A stretch of 6,275 nt of DNA from an uncultured Lachnospiraceae bacterium (GCA_946409475.1 CAMJWQ010000210.1:1-6275), one strand, 5' to 3'. Shown: positions 1 through 5,599, numbered from the stretch's first letter. The notes: a model not told the origin generated them from the letters alone. Made by a program: numbers and translations.

Positions 1-62
1 TCGGACTGCTTGACGATGTCATTGAACAAACGACCACAAGAGAGCAACAAGAGGTCGCTTAG
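1..62 (+). CDS. C-terminal end of an unidentified protein (partial)
   Basis: The frame starting at base 3 is open from the window edge to a TAG at 60-62 and gives 19 residues, ending ...TREQQEVA. This tail is polar, rich in Glu, Gln and Thr, and looks like a helical or coiled-coil C-terminus. The stop lies 7 bases before a cluster of terminator-like inverted repeats, which supports a real gene end. Too little is present to name a family. A competing frame from a TTG at 10 runs to 237, but it crosses the hairpins and enters the convergent transporter gene antisense, and its product is low-complexity and Arg/Lys-rich, so I regard it as spurious. The call rests on position and composition only. 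Confidence 0.45.
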   Translation, partial: GLLDDVIEQTTTREQQEVA

Positions 63-63
63 A

Positions 64-101
64 AACAGCAAAAGGCAGACAGCGAAAACTCACTGTCTGC
101 C
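64..101 (-). terminator. Probable intrinsic terminator of the minus-strand transporter gene
   Basis: A perfect 9-bp stem pairs 74-82 (GGCAGACAG) with 93-101 (CTGTCTGCC) around a 10-base loop. Read on the minus strand, the stem is followed at once by TTTTGCTGTTT (complement of 63-73), a reasonable U-tract. It lies about 75 bases past the stop of the minus-strand transporter gene. The same stem could also form in plus-strand RNA, where it competes with the larger fold at 97-166. Confidence 0.6.
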
Positions 102-180
102 CAATACTGCACCGCTTAGCCGTAGTTTAGGAAAATGTCCCTATGGGACTACGGCTAATTGGGCAGCCTTTTATTTTTAT
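97..180 (+). terminator. Terminator-like compound hairpin with T-tract after the left-edge gene
   Basis: An 11-bp perfect inverted repeat (116-126 TTAGCCGTAGT with 148-158 ACTACGGCTAA) lies inside a second arm pairing 97-104 (CTGCCCAA) with 159-166 (TTGGGCAG). The structure is followed by CCTTTTATTTTTAT, a good plus-strand T-tract. That tract overlaps the stop codon of the convergent transporter gene (177-179). A smaller alternative hairpin, GTCCC-TAT-GGGAC at 137-149, lies in the apical loop. The likely role is terminating the left-edge gene. Because 97-101 can also pair with 74-78, alternative folds are possible. Confidence 0.6.
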
Positions 181-1466
181 GTAAGCGGACTTGACCTCTT
201 TGCTTCGTTGATGCTGTTCAGTTTTACGGCTCTTTGAAATAACAGTAAACCGATTATAAACAGTAAAGGCAATATGGAAATTCCTAAGTTCTGTTTCCGG
301 GTTATCTGTACGATAACGGCAATCAGCGTAGTTCCCAAAAAGGCGGCACCTTTACCGAAAATATCATAAATACCGAAGTATTCACCGGCTTTTTCGGGGG
401 GTATGATTTTCGCATAATAGGATCTTGACAATGCCTGGATAGCCCCCTGGAACATACCTACGCAAAAGGCCAGCAGCCAAAATTCCCATTGCTTGTCTAA
501 TTGAATGGCAAATAAAGCAATTAACGTATAGCTGATGATGCAGATACGGATTAAGGTCGTGCTTTTATATGCTTTGGCAAGCCTTGAAAATAATAGGGCA
601 AAGGGAAAAGCAACTATTTGGGTCAATAATAACGCCAATAAGAGTCCCGTACTGTCCAGGCCTAAAGATTGGCCGTAAGCGGTAGCCATATCAATAATGG
701 TATAAACCCCGTCTATATAAAAGAAAAAAGCCAATAGGAATATAAAAATATTTTTTTCTTTTCTTATATGCTTAAAGGTATCGTAAAGACGGGAAAAGCT
801 GTAACGGATAACGTGTTCTTTAGAGGAAGCATAATAGGTCTGCTTATAATTTCTTAACAGAGGGACCGTTATCAGAAACCACCATAAAGCATTGAGGAGG
901 AATGCCCCCATCATACCTGTCATCATGGAAATACCTGCCGCGTTCCCTCCTAAGACCAAAAGCAAGCTCAGGATAAAGGGAATACAGCTGCCTATGTAGC
1001 CCCAGGCATAGCCATGGGAGGATACGGTATCCATTCGTTCCGGCGTGGTGACGTCCGTCAGCATGGAATCATAGAAGATAAGGCTGGAGGAATAACCGAT
1101 CTTTGCGACGACGAAGATCACCAGAAAAGGAAACCACGATAAAGGCAGAGCCAATGCCGCGCAGCCGATGACGCCGACTATGAGGCAGGCAGTAAAGATA
1201 GGCTTTTTATAATCCCTGGTATCGGCGATGGTTCCCAGAATGGGCCCCAGGAGGGCAACAATCAGGGTAGAGATACTGGCTGCATAGCCCCAATAAGCCA
1301 AATAATCGGTTTTGGATACACCGCCGGATTCCGCTAAGCTGTTAAAGCAAATGGGAATAAGAGTGGAAACCAGCAAAATAAAAGCAGAATTACCAACATC
1401 ATAAAGAATCCAGTATTTTTCCAGCTTTGTCAGCTTTTGTTGAGAAGAATTGCTTTTTTCTTTCAT
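177..1466 (-). CDS. UMF1/Atg22-type major facilitator superfamily transporter
   Basis: A 429-residue integral membrane protein with about 12 hydrophobic segments, the usual length for bacterial UMF1-type permeases related to yeast Atg22. Recognisable blocks are YDVGNSAF at residues 22-29 (the family's YDWANSAF-like element in TM1), an MFS motif-A-like GPILGTIADTRDYKKP at 74-89, FYDSMLTDV at 131-139, GYAWGYIGS at 152-160, and the highly typical QALSRSYYAKIIPPEKAGEY (344-363) followed by FGIYDIFGKGAAFLG (364-378). A charged cytoplasmic loop around 205-238 separates the two six-helix halves. The ATG is preceded by AAAGGA at 8 bases. The gene starts 69 bases after the phospholipase-like gene on the same strand, with no convincing promoter or terminator between, so co-transcription is likely. 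Substrate is unknown; the Atg22 link to amino-acid efflux in yeast should not be assumed here. Confidence 0.88.
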   Translation of the reverse strand: MKEKSNSSQQKLTKLEKYWILYDVGNSAFILLVSTLIPICFNSLAESGGVSKTDYLAYWGYAASISTLIVALLGPILGTIADTRDYKKPIFTACLIVGVIGCAALALPLSWFPFLVIFVVAKIGYSSSLIFYDSMLTDVTTPERMDTVSSHGYAWGYIGSCIPFILSLLLVLGGNAAGISMMTGMMGAFLLNALWWFLITVPLLRNYKQTYYASSKEHVIRYSFSRLYDTFKHIRKEKNIFIFLLAFFFYIDGVYTIIDMATAYGQSLGLDSTGLLLALLLTQIVAFPFALLFSRLAKAYKSTTLIRICIISYTLIALFAIQLDKQWEFWLLAFCVGMFQGAIQALSRSYYAKIIPPEKAGEYFGIYDIFGKGAAFLGTTLIAVIVQITRKQNLGISILPLLFIIGLLLFQRAVKLNSINEAKRSSPLT

Positions 1467-1535
1467 TAATTTTTCCTTTCCATGAGAATATTTACCTCTA
1501 CATTTTAGCAGGCTTATACGAAGTACTTGTTAAGT

Positions 1536-2327
1536 TTAATCAAAATTTCTGTTAAACCGTTCATGCAGTTCTTTCCCCTTGGTGATACTCTCATGGAAAT
1601 CCTTTAATATGACGGCAGCTTCTTCAATGGCAGAGCGAAATAAAAACAAAAGCTTTTGATTGGTCATTCCGGCATATAAAGGCGTCACAGGGTTTAATAT
1701 ATGACCCTGCAGGCTGTCATATTGTCCGGAAGCAAGCATAATACCCTTTAATAATGTACGCTTTCCTTTATTCGGGGCCGTTAATATTTTTTTGTAAAGA
1801 TACATATCCTGCAATGCTTTTTTTATGTCTTTAGCCGGTATGTCCTGATAAATATGCGAGATGCATTGGGCCGTTTCCGCATCGGTAGGGATAAGGCGGT
1901 AAACCGGATAGGAAAGAGGAGGGATTCCCTTATTTGCAAGAAGAAATTTTTCAAATTCACTTTCTATTTCAATGTGATCCAAAGAATGAGTCTTTACCTG
2001 TTCCTCTACAAAAGGATGACAGGTACTGTCCAGCATAAAATGACAGATAAAACCCAGCAGATATGCATATTCGGGAGAACAGGTCCCTTTTTTTCGAACG
2101 ACGGGAACAGTCCTGGCCAAAAAATCTTTAGCAGGCTGTTTATGCATGGCATAGCCCTTTTGATTGATGGGATTCTTTGATAAAGGGTTATAAAAAAACA
2201 GGATATCGGGACCTTGTAAGCCTATTTGAAAAGGTGTTCCATAGGCTTTAATAATGTAGGATAATTCATTGGGAAGCTTTTTTAATACTTCCTTACCAAA
2301 TAAGTGATGCGCGTAGACGGCCGGCAT
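1536..2327 (-). CDS. Zinc-dependent phospholipase C-like protein (PF00882-type)
   Basis: A 263-residue protein matching the short clostridial zinc-dependent phospholipase C-like family. Candidate metal-binding residues are spread as in that fold: His7/His8 near the N-terminus, the GPD element at 39-41, His62, then HFMLDSTCHP at 96-105 (His96, Asp100, His104), and DHIEIESEFE at 117-126 (His118, Glu122). There is no signal peptide; the protein starts MPAVYAHHLFG and is mostly helical and soluble, so unlike secreted alpha-toxin it should stay in the cytoplasm, and it lacks a C-terminal lipid-binding C2/PLAT domain. Phospholipase activity is family inference only; related short proteins are mostly uncharacterised. 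The start is secured by AAGGAGGT five bases upstream. It appears to be first in a two-gene unit with the downstream transporter. Confidence 0.82.
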   Translation of the reverse strand: MPAVYAHHLFGKEVLKKLPNELSYIIKAYGTPFQIGLQGPDILFFYNPLSKNPINQKGYAMHKQPAKDFLARTVPVVRKKGTCSPEYAYLLGFICHFMLDSTCHPFVEEQVKTHSLDHIEIESEFEKFLLANKGIPPLSYPVYRLIPTDAETAQCISHIYQDIPAKDIKKALQDMYLYKKILTAPNKGKRTLLKGIMLASGQYDSLQGHILNPVTPLYAGMTNQKLLFLFRSAIEEAAVILKDFHESITKGKELHERFNRNFD

Positions 2328-2332
2328 AGGCT

Positions 2333-2340
2333 ACCTCCTT
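2333..2340 (-). promoter_or_regulatory. Ribosome binding site of the phospholipase-like gene
   Basis: The minus strand reads AAGGAGGT five bases before the ATG at 2327. This is close to the ideal anti-Shine-Dalgarno complement and fixes the start of the phospholipase-like gene. Confidence 0.85.
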
Positions 2341-2392
2341 TTTCTATATATATTTGTTAAAAATGATCCTTTTCTATGAATGTATTTTTTTA

Positions 2393-2421
2393 ATTATAAA
2401 GCCATAGGAAATACACTTCAA
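2393..2421 (-). promoter_or_regulatory. Likely promoter for the phospholipase-like gene and transporter
   Basis: On the minus strand, TTGAAG (2421-2416) is followed by a 17-base spacer and a perfect TATAAT (2398-2393), a good housekeeping sigma-factor promoter. The predicted transcript start is near 2386, giving a leader of about 60 bases. A 12-bp palindrome, ACTTC-AA-GAAGT at 2415-2426, overlaps the -35 and could be an operator, though it is short enough to be chance. Confidence 0.6.
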
Positions 2422-2514
2422 GAAGTTTCTCTGAGGATATTATTTTTTGTCAACTGCAGACCGTTAAACAGTATGAATTTTAATGTAACCCTTCTTTCTA
2501 CTTAGTTAAGGATA

Positions 2515-2523
2515 TGATATAAT
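2515..2523 (+). promoter_or_regulatory. Extended -10 promoter upstream of the repeat array and DUF2804 gene
   Basis: TGATATAAT is an extended -10 element with a perfect TATAAT at 2518-2523. The -35 region is weak (TTTCTA at 2495-2500, 17-base spacer), as is common for extended -10 promoters. Transcription would start around 2530, exactly where the tandem repeats begin, giving a leader of about 210 bases before the DUF2804 start codon. No other plus-strand promoter is obvious between here and 2742. Confidence 0.55.
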
Positions 2524-2531
2524 AGGAACAC

Positions 2532-2698
2532 TTAGCGAGATATCGTATGACCACCTGGCGAGGTATCGTATGACCACTTGGCGAGGTATTTTCGAGCCTG
2601 GTGAGAATACATACCTGACCATTTGGCGAGGTATTTTCGAGCTTAGTGAGAATGGTACTTTCGAGCTTGGTGGGAATGGTACTTTCGAGTCCGGTGAG
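2532..2698 (+). repeat. Eight imperfect tandem repeats (20-25 bp) in the DUF2804 leader
   Basis: An 8-base core, consensus YTRGYGAG, recurs at 2532, 2555, 2578, 2598, 2623, 2643, 2667 and 2691, so the steps are 23, 23, 20, 25, 20, 24 and 24 bases. Each core is followed by one of two tails: a GACCAY-type tail (units 1, 2, 4) or a TTCGAGY-type tail (units 3, 5, 6, 7); unit 8 is degenerate. Units 3 and 5 are identical over 20 bases (TTGGCGAGGTATTTTCGAGC). The units have no internal dyad symmetry and are not separated by spacers. They start at the predicted transcription start and end 43 bases before the start codon, so they are probably a transcribed but untranslated leader. The rest of the 2328-2741 intergenic region holds only the two promoters and ribosome binding sites described separately. 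Confidence 0.85.
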
Positions 2699-2729
2699 AT
2701 TTGATACAGTGAAAAAGGTAGTAAATATT

Positions 2730-2735
2730 GGGGGG
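2730..2735 (+). promoter_or_regulatory. Ribosome binding site that decides the DUF2804 start
   Basis: A run of six G residues lies six bases before the ATG at 2742 and is the only purine-rich Shine-Dalgarno-like stretch near any in-frame start. The in-frame GTG at 2646 has none. A closer ATG at 2737 is out of frame and meets a stop after four codons. Confidence 0.6.
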
Positions 2736-2741
2736 AATGAT

Positions 2742-3770
2742 ATGGGGATAAGAAATCATGAAGTTACGGCAATACAAAAACTGCTGGATGAAGAAGGGAG
2801 TCTCAGAGAACCGGGCTGGTCCAGGCAGCTTTTGCAGGTTTACGACCGGAAGGAATGTAAAGCATCAAAATTTCGTATAAAGGAATGGGATTATTATATC
2901 ATTATGACTGAGGATTACGGTGCGGCATTTACAATTTGCGATGCCGGGTACATAGGCTTACAATCCGTATCGTTTTTACTTTTCAGGGAAGGCTTTGAAC
3001 ATACGGAAACCATATTGAATCCTTTTCCCATGGGGAAATTTAAGCTGCCTTCCTCCAGTAGGGAGGGAAATACCCTTTACAGAGATAAAAGACTACATAT
3101 GCAGTTTCTGGTAGAACAGGGCAGCAGACGAATTCTATGCGAATTTAAAAACTTCTGCAAGGGGAAAGATTTTTCCTGTGATATAACCTTACATCAGCCG
3201 CAAACGGATACTCTTGTAATAGCAACCCCTTTTTCGGAAAACAGAAAGGCTTTTTATTATAACCAGAAAATCAACTGTATGCCCGCATCGGGAAAAGTCA
3301 TTTTTGACGGAAAAGAATATGAATTTATACCTGATAGGGATTTCGGGACTCTTGACTGGGGCAGAGGCATATGGACCTATGACAATGTCTGGTATTGGGG
3401 CTCCGGTAACGGAATCATAGAGGGAAAGCCGTTTGGATTTAATATCGGCTATGGCTTTGGCGATACGAGGGCCGCTACTGAAAACATAATATTTTATGAC
3501 GGTATAGGGCATAAGCTGGAGGAGGTTGCCTTCCATATACCTGAGGATTCTTATAGGAAGCCCTGGCATTTTACCTCGGGTGACAATCGATTCGAGATGG
3601 AGTTTCAACCGGTCTTGCACCGTAAGGCCCACACAAAGGCCATAATCATCGAAACGGAACAGCATCAGGTATTCGGGAGGCTGCGGGGAAGTGCCGTATT
3701 AGATGACGGGAAGGTCCTTAAGATACAGGATATCATGTGTTTTGCCGAAAGGGTACATAATCGGTATTAG
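2742..3770 (+). CDS. DUF2804 domain-containing protein
   Basis: A 342-residue protein recognised as DUF2804 by its two signature blocks: GTLDWGRGIWTYDNVWYWGS at 202-221, rich in Trp, Tyr and Gly, and GFNIGYGFGDTRAATEN at 232-248 followed by IIFYDG. The C-terminus, LDDGKVLKIQDIMCFAERVHNRY at 320-342, is also family-like (an L.I.....F.E.V.NR pattern). Much of the chain appears to be beta-strand, with no signal peptide or membrane segment, so it is probably cytoplasmic. The length is normal for the family. The biochemical function is unknown and I do not assign one. The frame is open back to 2619 through the repeats, but I chose ATG 2742 because of the G-rich ribosome binding site and because family similarity begins only after it. 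It is transcribed divergently from the phospholipase-like gene. Confidence 0.85.
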   Translation: MGIRNHEVTAIQKLLDEEGSLREPGWSRQLLQVYDRKECKASKFRIKEWDYYIIMTEDYGAAFTICDAGYIGLQSVSFLLFREGFEHTETILNPFPMGKFKLPSSSREGNTLYRDKRLHMQFLVEQGSRRILCEFKNFCKGKDFSCDITLHQPQTDTLVIATPFSENRKAFYYNQKINCMPASGKVIFDGKEYEFIPDRDFGTLDWGRGIWTYDNVWYWGSGNGIIEGKPFGFNIGYGFGDTRAATENIIFYDGIGHKLEEVAFHIPEDSYRKPWHFTSGDNRFEMEFQPVLHRKAHTKAIIIETEQHQVFGRLRGSAVLDDGKVLKIQDIMCFAERVHNRY

Positions 3771-3771
3771 A

Positions 3772-3965
3772 TCCGGCTTTTATAAAACTGCCGGACAGGG
3801 TAAACCGAATACGGAAAGAAAGCTCTTCATTTCCAGGAAGCCGCCGGGAATGAGGAGCTTTCGTCCATATACTGATAATTTTAATTATTTAGCTTGTTTT
3901 AAGGGAAATGTAACCCTCCGATTCCCCTCCTTCATCCGTATAAGAATAGCTTACCGTTTACCTGT
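3772..3965. other. Nested inverted repeats: possible structured RNA or degenerate MITE
   Basis: The 350-base gap 3771-4120 has no credible gene, but its first 195 bases are unusually self-complementary. In order: a hairpin TCCGGC (3772-3777) with GCCGGA (3790-3795) enclosing TTTTATAAAA; a long-range arm ACAGGGTAAAC (3795-3805) with GTTTACCTGT (3956-3965), 10 bp with one bulged G; a second nested long-range arm ATACGGA (3809-3815) with TCCGTAT (3935-3941); inside these, a 17-bp hairpin (3818-3862), an AT hairpin (3875-3888) and GGGAA/TTCCC (3903-3907 with 3922-3926). This could be a 3' untranslated RNA fold, an independent RNA, or a decayed element with terminal inverted repeats. The remainder, 3966-4010, is AT-rich and leads into the PadR promoter. 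Confidence 0.4.
3818..3862 (+). terminator. Strong 17-bp hairpin after the DUF2804 gene, possible terminator
   Basis: Bases 3818-3834 pair with 3846-3862 over 17 bp, with two G-U pairs at most, around an 11-base loop. It starts 48 bases after the DUF2804 stop. The stem ends in CTTTC and is followed by GTCCATAT rather than a proper U-tract, so it may stop transcription poorly, or instead protect the transcript's 3' end. It is the best candidate terminator between DUF2804 and the PadR operon. Confidence 0.4.
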
Positions 3966-4010
3966 TTGCAAGTACATTTTTCCATTTATAATTTTCATTT
4001 GTAATTTTTA

Positions 4011-4039
4011 TTGACAGAAAAAAAATAATCTGCTAATAT
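4011..4039 (+). promoter_or_regulatory. Strong promoter of the PadR operon
   Basis: A perfect -35 TTGACA (4011-4016), a 17-base spacer and TAATAT (4034-4039) as -10, with TG at 4031-4032 in the extended -10 position. Predicted start near 4046. This near-consensus promoter would be strongly active unless repressed, which fits the palindromes that cover its start site. Confidence 0.85.
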
Positions 4040-4046
4040 GTCTACA

Positions 4047-4073
4047 TACGACATGTCGATAAGCGACATCGTA
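4047..4073 (+). promoter_or_regulatory. Likely PadR operator over the transcription start
   Basis: Two overlapping symmetric elements sit just after the -10. CGACATGTCG (4049-4058) is a perfect 10-bp palindrome, and ATGTCG (4053-4058) with CGACAT (4064-4069) forms an inverted repeat with a five-base spacer. The outer TACGA (4047-4051) and TCGTA (4069-4073) are also complementary. CGACAT thus occurs twice as a direct repeat 15 bases apart. A repressor bound here would block initiation. Autoregulation through such dyads is usual for PadR proteins; binding by this one is inferred from position. Confidence 0.6.
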
Positions 4074-4120
4074 ATTGGTTTTAGAAAAAAGGAAAATATA
4101 CGGCTAAAGAAGGTGTTTGA

Positions 4121-4459
4121 ATGGAGGACGGTCTGTTTAAAAAATATATACCCATGACGGAAACGACTTATTATACGTTATTGGCCTTACTTACTCCTAA
4201 ACACGGTTATGCCATTATGCAGTATGTGGCTGTTTTAACACAGGACAGAATAAAGCTGGGAACGGGTACCTTATATACTATGGTGGGACGTTTATTAGAG
4301 GATAGGATTATAGAGACCATTGCTCAGGAAAACGGGAAAAAGACATATCGGTTAACACAAAACGGTAAGGAGCTTTTGGTGAAGGAGACGGAGCGTCTGG
4401 AAATACAGTTGAAAAACGGAAAAGAGACTATTTTCAGGGAGGGAAGCGGCCATGAATGA
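4121..4459 (+). CDS. PadR-family transcriptional regulator
   Basis: A 112-residue protein of the small PadR type (winged-helix domain with a short C-terminal dimerisation helix). The winged helix spans about 12-88: ETTYYTLLALLTPKHGYAIM at 14-33 is the family's opening block, GTGTLYTMVGRLLEDRII at 47-64 holds the recognition helix, and GKKTYRLTQNGKELL at 72-86 is the wing. Residues 87-105 form the dimerisation helix. It probably represses its own operon through the palindromes at 4047-4073. The ATG is preceded by AGAAGG about 8 bases upstream. The last codons overlap the next gene by 8 bases, indicating translational coupling. Related proteins respond to antimicrobial compounds, phenolic acids or envelope stress; the ligand here cannot be told. 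Confidence 0.92.
   Translation: MEDGLFKKYIPMTETTYYTLLALLTPKHGYAIMQYVAVLTQDRIKLGTGTLYTMVGRLLEDRIIETIAQENGKKTYRLTQNGKELLVKETERLEIQLKNGKETIFREGSGHE
4436..4443 (+). promoter_or_regulatory. Ribosome binding site of the DUF2812 gene inside padR
   Basis: AGGGAGGG lies eight bases before the ATG at 4452, within the coding end of the PadR gene. It supports the overlapping start and independent, efficient initiation of the DUF2812 gene. Confidence 0.7.
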
Positions 4460-5561
4460 TGGAATAAGAAAAAAGGAAATAAAGCTCTTTTTCAGCTTTG
4501 TGAAAGAAAAATTCTGGTTGGAAGAAATGGCGAAACAGGGCTGGATATTTAAAAATCTCACATTAGGAATGGTTTATACCTTTCAAAAGAAGGAGGCCAG
4601 GAGCTTACTATACGAAATCGACCGGTTTAATATCCCCCGGAACCCGACCTTAAAGGATATCCGGTATAAAGAAGAATTTTTATCCATGGCCGAAGATATG
4701 GGATGGCAGGCAGTGACCCATGATGAAGATTTGAATTATTATTTTTGTAAGGAGTTTGAGGCCGGGGATATCAATGAGCTTTATAATGATGAAGAATCCC
4801 GGCTGTATCGTGCCCAAAAATTTCGGAAGTATTTTTACCATACGGCCGACCGCTTGACTAAGCTGCTGCTTATATTCCTATGCTTTACGGCCGGCTTGGT
4901 ACTGATACCGCCGGAGCTGTCAAGAGAATGGCAGGTTATACGGAATTTTATACGATTTAATTTATTTTTTATGATTTTTACCTGGGGGTTAATTTTAGGC
5001 ATACGAAAATACGGAGACAGCATTTATCAGGAATTATTACTGACAAGAGAAAAATGGATATATTATCATTATTCTGATCAGGTAAAAAGAATCAGAAAGC
5101 TGATATTAACCAACCGCAGCCTTAACCGTTTTTTAACAAAGCAATCGGAAGCCGGCTGGAGGCTGATACATATGACGCCTACCCTTTATACCTTTCAGCA
5201 GTCAGAGGAAGAGACCTATCGTTATACCTTGGATACCAAATATCTGACGAATAAAAGAAGAAGGCTTAAGGGAAGCAAAAAATTATCGGATCCGAAAGAC
5301 TGGAATGGGATTAACAATGACTGGCAGGTGGAAAGCGTAAAGGATGCGGAGAGTAAGGGCTGGAAGTTTGTCTGTGCTTTTGAAAACAGAAGTGTCATTT
5401 ATCAAAAAGCCGGTAAAGAGGAGGAGGATGCTTTAAATCCTCCGAAATATGATAATAGTCTTCGATTCATTTCCCTGGTCGGCTTTCCCTGGTTTCTCAC
5501 TCTGCTTTCCGGATTGCTGGGTGGAATCTTAGGTATGATTTTGGGCTATTTTATATATTAA
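4452..5561 (+). CDS. Membrane protein with two DUF2812-like repeats
   Basis: A 369-residue protein. An N-terminal DUF2812 domain covers about residues 8-100, with the typical FWLEEMAKQGWIFKNL (21-36), MVYTFQKKE (40-48) and LLYEIDRF (52-59), then EDMGWQAVTHDEDLNYYF (81-98). Two transmembrane helices follow at about 137-153 and 167-184. Residues 222-320 repeat the pattern: LNRFLTKQSEAGWRLIHM (224-241), LYTFQQSEEETYRYTLD (245-261) and AESKGWKFVCAFENRSVIY (299-317). The C-terminus (about 340-368) is a Gly-rich hydrophobic segment, one long or two short helices. The two GW-centred domains probably lie on the cytoplasmic side. Such proteins are commonly encoded beside PadR regulators, with unknown function; a sensory or PadR-antagonising role is inference. 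It overlaps padR by 8 bases and precedes the ABC ATPase gene by 38 bases. Confidence 0.85.
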   Translation: MNDGIRKKEIKLFFSFVKEKFWLEEMAKQGWIFKNLTLGMVYTFQKKEARSLLYEIDRFNIPRNPTLKDIRYKEEFLSMAEDMGWQAVTHDEDLNYYFCKEFEAGDINELYNDEESRLYRAQKFRKYFYHTADRLTKLLLIFLCFTAGLVLIPPELSREWQVIRNFIRFNLFFMIFTWGLILGIRKYGDSIYQELLLTREKWIYYHYSDQVKRIRKLILTNRSLNRFLTKQSEAGWRLIHMTPTLYTFQQSEEETYRYTLDTKYLTNKRRRLKGSKKLSDPKDWNGINNDWQVESVKDAESKGWKFVCAFENRSVIYQKAGKEEEDALNPPKYDNSLRFISLVGFPWFLTLLSGLLGGILGMILGYFIY

Positions 5562-5599
5562 GGTTTACATATTAAAATTATGAAGGAGAAGAAAAAAAT

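Noticed and set aside
130..155. LSKGN signature in the ABC ATPase (protein residues) as a defective site
   Set aside because: LSKGNQQK is the normal variant of LSGGQ in the NatA/YhaQ exporter branch, so it is not a sign of inactivity.
10..237. 75-residue open frame from a TTG at the left edge
   Set aside because: It runs through the terminator hairpins and into the transporter gene antisense, has a low-complexity basic product and no ribosome binding site.
2448..2453. Minus-strand TTGACA as a -35 box
   Set aside because: No acceptable -10 lies 15-19 bases downstream; the TTGAAG/TATAAT pair at 2393-2421 is better.
2532..2698. CRISPR array
   Set aside because: Units are degenerate, 20-25 bp and directly abutting, with no unique spacers and no cas gene nearby.
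2532..2698. Replication iterons or a TRAP-type (G/U)AG binding site
   Set aside because: No replication initiator or AT-rich unwinding element is next to the array, and the GAG/TAG triplets are roughly 10-23 bases apart instead of the 2-3 base spacing TRAP needs.
3189..3665. 158-residue minus-strand frame within the DUF2804 gene
   Set aside because: It lies wholly antisense to a clearly recognised coding region and has no family features or ribosome binding site.
3703..4014. 103-residue plus-strand frame after DUF2804
   Set aside because: It begins inside the DUF2804 gene in another frame, crosses the structured repeats, has no ribosome binding site and matches no family I recognise.
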